Assembly: GCA_003551405.1 (NCBI GenBank) | Contig: PUMO01000003.1 | Location: forward strand, 1 to 11,166 | Origin: Mollicutes bacterium | GTDB taxonomy: Bacteria > Bacillota_I > Bacilli_A > Izemoplasmatales > Izemoplasmataceae | Direction of reading: 5' to 3' | DNA length: 11,166 bases | Part shown: positions 1 to 6,718 of the stretch, one piece after another | Position numbering within the stretch: the stretch's first letter is position 1 | How the letters are laid out: every line of letters begins with the position of its first letter | Notes under the pieces: generated by a model | What the model was told of the DNA's origin: nothing | The model's input: the letters and a program-made list of their open reading frames with translations, nothing else | Databases searched by the model: none | Program-made: the position numbers and the translations under genes

Positions 1-563
1 CCAACATGTAAATTGCCGGCGTGGTGATGCACACTCATTGTAAGTGTCACCCCAAGTAAAACCGGAATGGTTTCCATAAGAACCCGCACTAGCGCCATGC
101 GATTGGTATTGAACATACGCATAAGCGTTAGCATCAACTCATCATAAATGCCTGCGGGATATTTTGAAAGCACTAAAAATACGGTTCCAAGGGGAATAAT
201 CAACAATCCTGTCAAAAAGACAAGATATTGCATGAATCCACTTGGCGCAAAATCCCTGAGCAGCACTTGGTCGTATAAATCAACCTGCAGACCAACCAAA
301 ACAAAGGGAATGGCCATGAATAAAAACTTCATGTCCCTGTTATAGACAATCACAAACAAGGTAATGGCTGCAGATACAAGAATAATGGCAGTACCAAAAG
401 TTAAAGGGGTTGTAAGCATGAGGGCGGTATGGAGCACATCCCAGGAACTTACCCCCAAATCACTTTTAAAAATAAGCACGACACCGGGCGCCACAAAAAC
501 GGTTCCCAGTATATAAAGCAACATGTCTTTGAGTTTAAAACTTAAATCATGCATGTTGTTCAT
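1..563 (-). CDS. YczE-like integral membrane protein, second of a tandem pair (3' end outside window)
   Basis: This is a multi-pass membrane protein of the YczE family (COG2364), whose biochemical role is not established. I read 187 codons from ATG at 563-561; the frame is still open at the window edge, so the C-terminus is missing. Several hydrophobic segments are visible. Two family landmarks are present: KSDLGVSSWDVL after the first membrane segment, and YPAGIYDELML about 100 residues later, a pattern consistent with an internally repeated fold. It starts 17 bases inside the end of the upstream paralogue, and AGGGG lies 9 bases before the ATG, so the two are probably translationally coupled. 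A second in-frame ATG lies three codons downstream and cannot be excluded. Family membership is fairly sure; a transport or signalling function would be a guess. Confidence 0.8.
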   Translation of the reverse strand, partial: MNNMHDLSFKLKDMLLYILGTVFVAPGVVLIFKSDLGVSSWDVLHTALMLTTPLTFGTAIILVSAAITLFVIVYNRDMKFLFMAIPFVLVGLQVDLYDQVLLRDFAPSGFMQYLVFLTGLLIIPLGTVFLVLSKYPAGIYDELMLTLMRMFNTNRMALVRVLMETIPVLLGVTLTMSVHHHAGNLHV

Positions 564-1218
564 ACATCAACGCCCCTGTCCAGCGCATATGCAAACTAAG
601 CAGCGGTGCAAGCAAGAAAACCAGGAGCACACTGCCGCCATTGACTTGGCCAAATCCAATGCCGGCCATAAATCCAAAAATGACCGCCAGTACTATCGCC
701 AGTCCTTCAACGAAAAAGCGTGAATAAAGATAACTTTGTGTGTGAAAGGCATCCATGAGGAGTAACATGAACTCATCAAAAACCCCTGCAGGAAACCCGC
801 TTTGAATAATGATGGAGAGTCCAAACGATAAAAACATGGCACCACTTACATAAAGGATGACCTTTAGTGCAAAGGATGCGCCGGAAAAGTCAAAATGGGT
901 GAATACAACAAGGTCCCAAAAGTCAATGCCTGCTGCGATTCCGATAATTGGAATAATCATCAATAAGTAGCGACGTTTGCGTCTAAAGGCAAGCACCAGC
1001 AACATCACGGAGGACTGCACGAGAAAACTCGCCGTCCCAAGCGTCATGGGAATAAGCCGGTGTAAATTATAACTGGTTGTATCCCATGGCCCCGCACCGA
1101 GGTCACTTGCGATGACGGTGCGGATGCCCAATGAAAGGGTTAAGAATCCAATGAAATATATGATGATACGGACTGAGAATTTATGAAACGGTGTGCGACG
1201 TTTGAGGGTTTGATTCAT
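547..1218 (-). CDS. YczE-like integral membrane protein, first of a tandem pair
   Basis: A 223-residue hydrophobic protein of the YczE family (COG2364), function unknown. A basic N-terminus (KRR near residue 7) precedes about six predicted membrane segments, which fits a cytoplasmic N-terminus. The family signature appears as ASDLGAGPWDTT near residue 37, and a second motif FPAGVFDEFMLLLM lies near residue 140. Both motifs recur in the next gene, so the pair arose by duplication. The start ATG is 30 bases after the ileS stop. No convincing Shine-Dalgarno sequence precedes it and no terminator is visible in the gap, so it is probably carried on the ileS transcript and would then be subject to the same T-box. 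The stop overlaps the start of the downstream paralogue. Confidence 0.85.
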   Translation of the reverse strand: MNQTLKRRTPFHKFSVRIIIYFIGFLTLSLGIRTVIASDLGAGPWDTTSYNLHRLIPMTLGTASFLVQSSVMLLVLAFRRKRRYLLMIIPIIGIAAGIDFWDLVVFTHFDFSGASFALKVILYVSGAMFLSFGLSIIIQSGFPAGVFDEFMLLLMDAFHTQSYLYSRFFVEGLAIVLAVIFGFMAGIGFGQVNGGSVLLVFLLAPLLSLHMRWTGALMYEQHA

Positions 1219-1248
1219 CTGCTATTTTACGTTATGTCGCAGGAAAAA

Positions 1249-3987
1249 TCAATGCGAGCGAAGGGTGTCGAGCACAGTTTCACAGCGTTCGCACACCCCT
1301 TCGTCGTTTACAGATGTCACTTGCCAGCAACGCGCACACACGTCACCCTTCGCAGCATGTACATCCACTGAGACATGTTCAAAATCATACGTACCCTGGC
1401 CGTCTTCAATCGTTGCTTTAGAAACAATGAAAAGTTGCGCCAAATCATGCATGCTCAAGAGCAGCTCGCGGGTTTGTGAGTCTTTCGGATAAAGCACAAC
1501 ATGGGCTGAGAGTGATTTACCGATGATTTTTTGATTCCGTGCATCTTCAAGTGCTTTAAGAACATTAAAGCGCAATGTTGTAAATGCACGGTATTTCTTT
1601 TCAATCGCATCGTCTTGATAATGCCCACTTGCAGGCATGTTTTCAAGATAGACGCTTTCTTCATTGACATTGCCTTCTAATGTTTTATATGCTTCTTCTG
1701 TTGTATGTGGAATAATGGGTGTCAACATTTTAAGTAATGATAAGACCGTATGATAGACAACAGTTTGTGCGCTTTTGCGTTTCGGGTCATTCGGCGCTTC
1801 AATATAGACTATATCCTTGATGTAATCAAGATAAAAGGCGCTTAATTCCCGTGTCACATAATGGTTGATCTCACGGCTCACATCATCAAATGCGTACGCA
1901 TCATAGTTTTGATTGACTTTATCAATCAAACGATCAAGTGAGACCATCATGTAGCGGTCCGTCTCACCCATAGATTCAAATGACACTTCATCACGGGTGT
2001 GATCATAATCAGAAAGCACGCCGAGCATAAAGCGAATGGTATTGCGGATTTTTCTATAGGTTTCACTGACCTGTTTGATCATGGAATCACTAATGCGCAC
2101 ATCCCCGCTATAATCGACACTTGCAACCCATAGCCTTAAAATGTCGGCGCCGAGTTGGTCCATGACTTTAAGCGGGTCTACGACATTGCCCATGGATTTA
2201 GACATTTTACGTCCTTCTCCGTCAAGGACGAATCCGTGGGTTAAAACGCCTTTATAGGGGGATTTTCCTCGTGCCGCAACACCGGTTGTCAAACTGGAGT
2301 TGAACCATCCGCGGTATTGATCAGACCCTTCTAAATATAGATCAGCAGGATAGGGCATGCCAAAGTCGGTCATGCCGCCTTTGTGTGACGTACCTGAATC
2401 AAACCAGACATCAAGAATGTCTGTTTCTTTTTGAAAGTCATTGTTTGGGGATTTTTCGCTTGTAAACCCTTTGGGCAGTAGGTCGCTTGCGTCCCATTCA
2501 AACCAGATGTTGGAGCCGTGTTCTTTAAATAGGCCAGCCACATGGCGAATGATGTCAGCATCCAAAATGGCCTCACCGTTTTCATGGTAAAAGACTGGTA
2601 TGGGCACGCCCCATACACGCTGACGCGAAATACACCATGATTCACGGTCACGGATCATGTTTTCCATGCGTGTTTGACCCCAGGAAGGGTGCCACTTAAC
2701 ATTCTTAACCTCTTGCATAAGGTCATCTTTTAAATTTTCAATCGACGCAAACCATTGGTCGGTTGCACGGAAAATCACGGGTTTTTTGGTGCGCCAGTCA
2801 TGTGGATAACTGTGTGCTATGTGTTCCGTTAAAATCAAACTCCCCGCTTCATCCAGATCATCAATGACGGCTTTGCTTGCTTTTTCAATGAACATGCCCT
2901 CATAAGGCCCACTTTCATGTGTCATGTGGCCTTTGGAATCTACAGGACATAAAACGTCAAGATTATTTGCTTTTCCGATGATAAAGTCATCTTCACCGTG
3001 TCCCGGTGCGGTATGCACCAGACCCGTACCACTATCAATGGTGACATGGTGCCCCTCAACCACGGGGCTTTCGCGGTCATAAAGCGGGTGTTTATATGTT
3101 AGACCGAGCAATTCTTTTCCTTTGATATGGCGAATAACAGTAACATTCGACCATCCGAATTTTTCTTTAAGGGGTTCTAAAAGCGCGGTCGCTAGGACGT
3201 AGGTTGTCCCATTATATTCAATGAAGGTATAATCGATTTCACTGGAAACAGCAAGCGCAAGGTTGGCAGGAATCGTCCACAAGATAATCATCCAGACAAG
3301 AAACTTAAATCCAGCTTCAAACGCACCATGCTTAACACTGTCAAACGTGAAATAAATAGACGCATCGCGCTTGTCCTTATATTCAATTTCCGCCTCGGCA
3401 AGTGCGGTTTCACTGCTTGGTGACCAAAAGACTGGTTTGAGTCCCTTGAATACCAGGCCTTTTTCAACCATGTCCGCAAAGACTTCAAGCTGACTGCCTT
3501 CATAATGCGGTGCCATGGTCATATAAGGGTTATCCCACTCACCAAGAACACCCAGACGTTTGAACTGACGGCGTTGATTGTCTATTTGTTTGAGCGCGTA
3601 GTTTTCACAGCGACGTCTGAACTCCGCGGTGGAAAGCGCCTTGCGGTCAACTTTCTCATTTTTGACAAGTGCGGTTTCAATGGGAAGACCATGGGTATCC
3701 CAGCCTGGGACATAGCGCGTGTAATACCCGCGCATGCTTTTATCGCGCACAATCATGTCTTTTAAAATTTTGTTGAGGGCATGTCCGATATGAATGTCTC
3801 CATTGGCATAGGGTGGGCCATCAGGCAAAACAAATTCCTGGTTGGTTTTGTTTTTGTCAAGTCGTTTTTGATAAATATCCTCCCCAAACCAAAATGTCTG
3901 GCGGTGGGGTTCATTTTTACCTAAATTTCCGCGCATGGGAAAACTGGTTTTAGGCATTTGCAATGTGTCTTTGTAGTCTTTACTCAC
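1249..3987 (-). CDS. ileS: Isoleucyl-tRNA synthetase (class Ia, bacterial type)
   Basis: Charges tRNA-Ile with isoleucine in the cytoplasm; 912 residues, a normal bacterial length. The ATP-binding HIGH motif is at residues 66-69 and KMSKS at 594-598. The C-terminal zinc module has two CxxC pairs (CARC and CERC) close to the end. The CP1 editing domain spans roughly residues 190-400 and keeps H325 and D334 in HTAPGHGEDD, equivalent to E. coli H333 and D342, plus N242. However, the threonine-rich peptide (E. coli T241-T243 and P244) reads Met-Ile-Ile-Leu at 233-236, which may weaken editing of mischarged Val-tRNA-Ile. I chose GTG at 3987 as start: AGGAG lies 8 bases upstream. The open frame runs 45 codons further, but those codons are the T-box antiterminator and terminator. 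The gene is controlled by the T-box leader just upstream. Confidence 0.97.
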   Translation of the reverse strand: MSKDYKDTLQMPKTSFPMRGNLGKNEPHRQTFWFGEDIYQKRLDKNKTNQEFVLPDGPPYANGDIHIGHALNKILKDMIVRDKSMRGYYTRYVPGWDTHGLPIETALVKNEKVDRKALSTAEFRRRCENYALKQIDNQRRQFKRLGVLGEWDNPYMTMAPHYEGSQLEVFADMVEKGLVFKGLKPVFWSPSSETALAEAEIEYKDKRDASIYFTFDSVKHGAFEAGFKFLVWMIILWTIPANLALAVSSEIDYTFIEYNGTTYVLATALLEPLKEKFGWSNVTVIRHIKGKELLGLTYKHPLYDRESPVVEGHHVTIDSGTGLVHTAPGHGEDDFIIGKANNLDVLCPVDSKGHMTHESGPYEGMFIEKASKAVIDDLDEAGSLILTEHIAHSYPHDWRTKKPVIFRATDQWFASIENLKDDLMQEVKNVKWHPSWGQTRMENMIRDRESWCISRQRVWGVPIPVFYHENGEAILDADIIRHVAGLFKEHGSNIWFEWDASDLLPKGFTSEKSPNNDFQKETDILDVWFDSGTSHKGGMTDFGMPYPADLYLEGSDQYRGWFNSSLTTGVAARGKSPYKGVLTHGFVLDGEGRKMSKSMGNVVDPLKVMDQLGADILRLWVASVDYSGDVRISDSMIKQVSETYRKIRNTIRFMLGVLSDYDHTRDEVSFESMGETDRYMMVSLDRLIDKVNQNYDAYAFDDVSREINHYVTRELSAFYLDYIKDIVYIEAPNDPKRKSAQTVVYHTVLSLLKMLTPIIPHTTEEAYKTLEGNVNEESVYLENMPASGHYQDDAIEKKYRAFTTLRFNVLKALEDARNQKIIGKSLSAHVVLYPKDSQTRELLLSMHDLAQLFIVSKATIEDGQGTYDFEHVSVDVHAAKGDVCARCWQVTSVNDEGVCERCETVLDTLRSH

Positions 3988-3995
3988 ATTCAACA

Positions 3996-4000
3996 CTCCT
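3996..4000 (-). promoter_or_regulatory. Ribosome binding site that fixes the ileS start
   Basis: AGGAG, within AAAAGGAG, lies 8 bases before the GTG codon at 3987. It follows the U-run of the T-box terminator and rules out the longer reading frame beginning at 4122, which would translate through the leader. Confidence 0.85.
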
Positions 4001-4009
4001 TTTCTTAAT

Positions 4010-4034
4010 AAAAAAAGCCCCGAAAAACAAGGAC
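4010..4034 (-). terminator. T-box-controlled intrinsic terminator before ileS
   Basis: A short stem pairs GTCCT (4034-4030) with GGGGC (4021-4017), including two G-U pairs, followed by a run of seven U. Its 5' arm is part of the 3' arm of the antiterminator (CCTTG, 4032-4028), so the two structures exclude each other, as expected for a T-box. The stem is short, so termination may be modest. Confidence 0.7.
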
Positions 4035-4225
4035 GAACGATTGCGTCCGCGGTTCCACCTTGTTTCCAGTAGCTGGCACTTAATGCGTTAACGCCGCAGG
4101 TACGGGATGACTTTTCACTCATCCATCTTCACGGTGATACTTTAACGGCCGTTTCCAAGTTCACACCACCCACTTGGTCTCTTTGAAACGACATATTAAA
4201 GCGCGTCCGCTGCATCGATAGTATC
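4010..4225 (-). ncRNA. T-box leader of ileS (tRNA-Ile sensing)
   Basis: A cis-acting RNA that senses uncharged tRNA. Elements in order: Stem I with proposed base pairs CTATC (4221-4217) and GATGG (4127-4123); proposed specifier ATC (Ile) at 4138-4136, followed by the usual purine, in a loop flanked by GCGG/CCGT below and TTTAA/TTAAA above; helix CGTTT/AAACG; an AGAGA bulge at 4182-4178; and an apical helix CCAAGT/ACTTGG closing a GGGTGGTGTGA loop (4171-4161). Then come hairpins GGATGA/TCATCC (4124-4105) and CCAG/CTGG (4076-4066). The antiterminator has A1 CAAGG/CCTTG (4062-4058 with 4032-4028), the seven-base bulge TGGAACC (4057-4051) and A2 GCG/CGT. The T-box core reads GGTGGAACCGCGG. Oddities: the acceptor-pairing base (4054) is A, whereas tRNA-Ile normally ends in ACCA and would want U, and the usual AGUA on the 5' side of the specifier loop is not evident. 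The fold was done by eye. Confidence 0.9.
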
Positions 4226-4231
4226 AATGGT

Positions 4232-4260
4232 ATTATAGTTGCTTGAACCATAAAATGCAA
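4232..4260 (-). promoter_or_regulatory. Sigma-A-type promoter for the ileS T-box transcript
   Basis: The -35 box is TTGCAT (4260-4255), the spacer exactly 17 bases, and the -10 box a perfect TATAAT (4237-4232). Transcription would start near 4225, immediately before Stem I of the T-box. The -35 begins 4 bases past the yggT stop, so ileS has its own transcript separate from the ftsZ block. Confidence 0.85.
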
Positions 4261-4263
4261 GCA

Positions 4264-4545
4264 TTAAAGTGTCTGCATAAAATCATTCATGAAAAGCAGA
4301 AAAAATCTTAAGAGCATAATTCCCGCAATCGGGGTGAAATCCATTTGTCCAAACACCAGTATGCCTCTAAAAAAGCGCATGTATGGACTGACTATTTGAT
4401 AAAGTAGGTAATAAAATTTCGATTCACGGATTTCTGGAATCCATGAAAGCAATATGTAAGCAATAATCATGTAAAAGTATATGTTCAGCGCAAAATAGAT
4501 GGCTGAAAAGAACAAGTACATGAATTGGTTGGTCGCAAGCATCAT
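4264..4545 (-). CDS. yggT: YggT family membrane protein (YlmG)
   Basis: A 93-residue inner-membrane protein of the YggT/YlmG family, a widely conserved partner of cell-division gene clusters; the exact molecular role is unresolved. Two membrane segments are visible, about residues 8-34 and 68-90, separated by a loop containing the family core LSWIPE near residue 33, a VSPYMRFFRG stretch, and DFTPIAG leading into the second helix. The start ATG at 4545 has AAGGAG 8 bases upstream; that Shine-Dalgarno sequence overlaps the last codons of sepF, 5 bases separating the genes. The second residue is also Met, so the start could be one codon later. Position directly after sepF matches Bacillus ylmF-ylmG. 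Confidence 0.9.
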   Translation of the reverse strand: MMLATNQFMYLFFSAIYFALNIYFYMIIAYILLSWIPEIRESKFYYLLYQIVSPYMRFFRGILVFGQMDFTPIAGIMLLRFFLLFMNDFMQTL

Positions 4546-4550
4546 GTGAG

Positions 4551-4838
4551 TTACTCCTTATATTTGTTTATGAATTTTCTTAGTGATTTATCTTTAAGGT
4601 CTTTTTTGGTCGCAAACGCCATAATCCGGTCACGAATGACTTCAACGTTGCCATCGAGCGCATAGATGACACCGCTTAAAAAAACGATGATGCGATTACT
4701 CTCGATGGCATCATACCCTTCAAAATTCAAAATGAGGGGTTGGCGACGCATGAGTTTATCTGCCAATTTGAACACATCGACCGATTCATCAATTTTAATG
4801 AATTCCGTGCGCTCATAAGCGGGTTCATTTTTCTTCAT
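4551..4838 (-). CDS. sepF: Short SepF-like cell division protein
   Basis: SepF polymerises on the membrane and anchors and aligns FtsZ filaments in Gram-positive bacteria. The 95-residue product carries the core: an F-KLADKLMRRQPLILNFE region (about 23-40) followed by NRIIVFLSGVIYALDG (48-63), the segment that forms the FtsZ-binding fold. SepF proteins are usually about 140-150 residues with an N-terminal amphipathic membrane helix and a linker; both are missing here, the protein beginning MKKNEPAYER. I chose ATG at 4838 because AGGAGG lies 6 bases upstream. An in-frame ATG at 4880 would add 14 residues (MSGLVGSYYKRRPR), has a weaker GGAAGG 8 bases upstream, and lies within conserved yggS coding sequence. 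The chosen start overlaps yggS by 14 bases. The neighbours ftsZ, yggS and yggT support the assignment. Confidence 0.88.
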   Translation of the reverse strand: MKKNEPAYERTEFIKIDESVDVFKLADKLMRRQPLILNFEGYDAIESNRIIVFLSGVIYALDGNVEVIRDRIMAFATKKDLKDKSLRKFINKYKE

Positions 4839-5478
4839 CCGGGGCCTCCTCTTGTAATAAGATCCGACCAAGCCTGACATGACTCGCGCCTTCCATGATC
4901 GCTATTTCATAGTCATTGGTCATCCCCATGGATAGATATTGAATGGAGGGGTTTTCCTTTATGAGTGTATCTCTTAAGTCACGCAAAGTCTTAAACTGAT
5001 GGCGTATAAGGGTGAAATCATCACTGTATTGAGCCATGCCCATCAAACCAATTAACTCAATATTGGGATAAGCTTTTATGTGATCGACGAATTCTGCTAA
5101 AGCGTCTGGTGATACACCATGTTTTTGTGGTTCGCCTGAAATGTTGACTTGAATAAAACACGGCAAGGGCTCACTACGGCGTTTGTTGATCTCTTTTGCC
5201 AGTTTCAGGCGGTCTAAAGAATGGAGCACATCGACACGATGAATCAGTTTTTTGACCTTTTTGGTTTGTAAGGTGCCTAAAAAGTGCCACGTTATCGGCA
5301 AATCCACACAGTCAACCTTCTCAATGAACGCATCATCTCTCGATTCACCAAAATGGGTGATGCCAGCGTCATAAAAGGCTTTGAAGTCAGCGGGTTCAAT
5401 ATATTTGCTTGCCATGACGAGCACTATATCCGGATACTGCTTTAAGAAACCGTGAATAAAGGGGTGATTTGGTATCAT
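4825..5478 (-). CDS. yggS: YggS/YlmE family pyridoxal phosphate homeostasis protein
   Basis: A PLP-binding protein of the alanine-racemase-like TIM-barrel fold, without a racemase partner domain, that buffers cellular pyridoxal phosphate. The 217-residue product shows the family landmarks: a PLP lysine K25 in VMASKYIEP, HFGESRDD (usually FGENR, here Ser for Asn) near residue 42, WHFLGTLQTKKVK near 64, VNISGEPQKHG in mid-protein, LSMGMTNDYEIAI and GASHVRLGR near the end. The N-terminus is several residues shorter than most relatives. The start ATG overlaps the ftsZ stop in an ATGA arrangement, indicating translational coupling, and the end overlaps sepF by 14 bases. Family assignment is secure; the physiological role comes from homologues. 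Confidence 0.94.
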   Translation of the reverse strand: MIPNHPFIHGFLKQYPDIVLVMASKYIEPADFKAFYDAGITHFGESRDDAFIEKVDCVDLPITWHFLGTLQTKKVKKLIHRVDVLHSLDRLKLAKEINKRRSEPLPCFIQVNISGEPQKHGVSPDALAEFVDHIKAYPNIELIGLMGMAQYSDDFTLIRHQFKTLRDLRDTLIKENPSIQYLSMGMTNDYEIAIMEGASHVRLGRILLQEEAPDEEK

Positions 5479-6647
5479 TTGAAACGACTCTTCAACCAGG
5501 AAGGAATGTTGGTTTTTCTCGTTTCGTCGTCTTCTTCACGGTCATCAGAAGTTTCTTTTTGTTTTTTCTTTTTCGGCTTTTTCTTTACGGACTTTTCACT
5601 GTCTGATGGTTCTGATATGTCCGCTTTATCAGTCCCGTCTGCTTCTTTGGATACATAGTCACTATCGCCAAGCGTCTCAATTTCTACATGGCGGTTTTCA
5701 TCAAAGCCTGCCGCAATGACAGTCACGATGACTTCATCTTCTAAATCCTCGTTAATGGTTGCACCATGAATAATGTTGATCTCCGTACTTGAAGCGGCTT
5801 GTATGCTCTCGATCGCTTCGGTCACTTCCCAAAGCGCAATTTCTGTCCCGCTTGTTACATTGACAATCGCATCCGTCGCGCCATCAATGTTGGCATCGAG
5901 CAAGGGTGAATCAATGGCTTTCTTTGCGGCTTCTTCTGCGCGTTCGTCACCTGAAGAGAGGCCGATTCCCATCAGGGCGGTTCCTTTATCTTTCATGACC
6001 GTTTTAACATCCGCAAAATCCACATTGATAAGTCCTGGGACGGTAATGATTTCCGCAATGCCCTGAACCCCTTGACGCAGGACATTATCCGCCTCACGAA
6101 ATGCTTCGAGCATGGACGTATCACGGTCCACCACATAAAGTAGCCGGTCGTTAGGGATGACAATCATGGTATCAACGTAGGGTTTAAGCGCATCCAGTCC
6201 TTCAAGCGCAGTCGCAACACGGCGACGGCCCTCAAATTTAAACGGCTTGGTCACAATACCAATGGTCAAGCAACCGACCTCGCGGGCAATTTTCGCAATG
6301 ACAGGCGCCGCACCAGTTCCTGTGCCGCCGCCCATACCAGCGGTTATGAACACCATGTCTGTTTCCTGGAGAAATTCACGAATTTCATCTTCGCTTTCAA
6401 GGGCGGCACGCCTTCCTATTTCAGGGTCCGCACCAGCACCGAGACCACGCGTCAGCATTTTTCCAATCTGTAAACGCGTATCCGCCTTAGAAAGTCTCAA
6501 GACTTGCGCATCGGTATTGATGGAGACAAACTCCACCCCTTTGACTTCGTTTTCAATCATACGGTTGATGGCGTTCCCACCACCACCGCCGACACCTATG
6601 ACTTTGATTGAGGGTTTTTGTAAAAATTGCTCGTTGTCTTCAAACAT
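5475..6647 (-). CDS. ftsZ: Cell division GTPase FtsZ
   Basis: The tubulin homologue that forms the cytokinetic Z-ring. The 390-residue product has a glycine-rich loop at 18-24, the tubulin signature GGGTGTGAAP at 106-115, VIPNDRLL near 164, and the T7 synergy loop NVDFAD at 208-213, whose aspartates activate the GTPase of the neighbouring subunit. After the globular core (to about 317) comes a linker of about 60 residues with a lysine-rich patch (355-364) followed by an acidic patch (368-376). The conserved C-terminal peptide IPSWLKSRFK (381-390), the docking site for anchors such as SepF and FtsA, closes the protein. ATG at 6647 has GGAGG 8 bases upstream. It is the first gene of a tightly packed ftsZ-yggS-sepF-yggT block with its own likely promoter. 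Confidence 0.98.
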   Translation of the reverse strand: MFEDNEQFLQKPSIKVIGVGGGGGNAINRMIENEVKGVEFVSINTDAQVLRLSKADTRLQIGKMLTRGLGAGADPEIGRRAALESEDEIREFLQETDMVFITAGMGGGTGTGAAPVIAKIAREVGCLTIGIVTKPFKFEGRRRVATALEGLDALKPYVDTMIVIPNDRLLYVVDRDTSMLEAFREADNVLRQGVQGIAEIITVPGLINVDFADVKTVMKDKGTALMGIGLSSGDERAEEAAKKAIDSPLLDANIDGATDAIVNVTSGTEIALWEVTEAIESIQAASSTEINIIHGATINEDLEDEVIVTVIAAGFDENRHVEIETLGDSDYVSKEADGTDKADISEPSDSEKSVKKKPKKKKQKETSDDREEDDETRKTNIPSWLKSRFK

Positions 6648-6677
6648 GGGTATGACCTCCAGTCAGTCTTTAAAGTT

Positions 6678-6706
6678 ATTATAACGTAAAAACCCGTAGA
6701 TTAAAA
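6678..6706 (-). promoter_or_regulatory. Putative promoter of the ftsZ block
   Basis: A perfect -10 TATAAT (6683-6678) sits about 30 bases upstream of the ftsZ start. A poor -35 candidate, TTTTAA (6706-6701), lies 17 bases further up, in the short gap after tgt. The weak -35 suggests an activated or low-strength promoter; transcription from upstream genes may also contribute because no terminator is visible after tgt. Confidence 0.45.
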
Positions 6707-6718
6707 TGAAGGAACGGC

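Noticed and set aside
4087..4096. Perfect palindrome GCGTTAACGC in the T-box leader as a possible protein operator.
   Set aside because: It lies within the structured leader and is better explained as an RNA hairpin (TGCG/CGCA) between the T-box stems.
3988..4122. The ileS reading frame extends 45 codons upstream to an ATG at 4122.
   Set aside because: Those bases are the T-box antiterminator and terminator; the encoded residues do not resemble an IleRS N-terminus, and AGGAG precedes the GTG at 3987.
4136..4141. Regular GATAC/GTATC pairing as the base of Stem I, which would bury the specifier.
   Set aside because: The predicted transcript starts at about 4225, and the alternative pairing CTATC/GATGG plus GCGG/CCGT leaves ATC in the loop in the usual place.
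5530..5590. Runs of T on the plus strand in the ftsZ linker as a possible terminator or slippage site.
   Set aside because: They are lysine codons of the linker; no GC-rich stem precedes them and the frame continues to a conserved C-terminal peptide.
6247..6684. Open frame of 145 codons on the plus strand, antisense to ftsZ.
   Set aside because: It is a shadow of ftsZ: proline/serine-rich low-information product, no ribosome site, and the opposite strand encodes a fully conserved protein.
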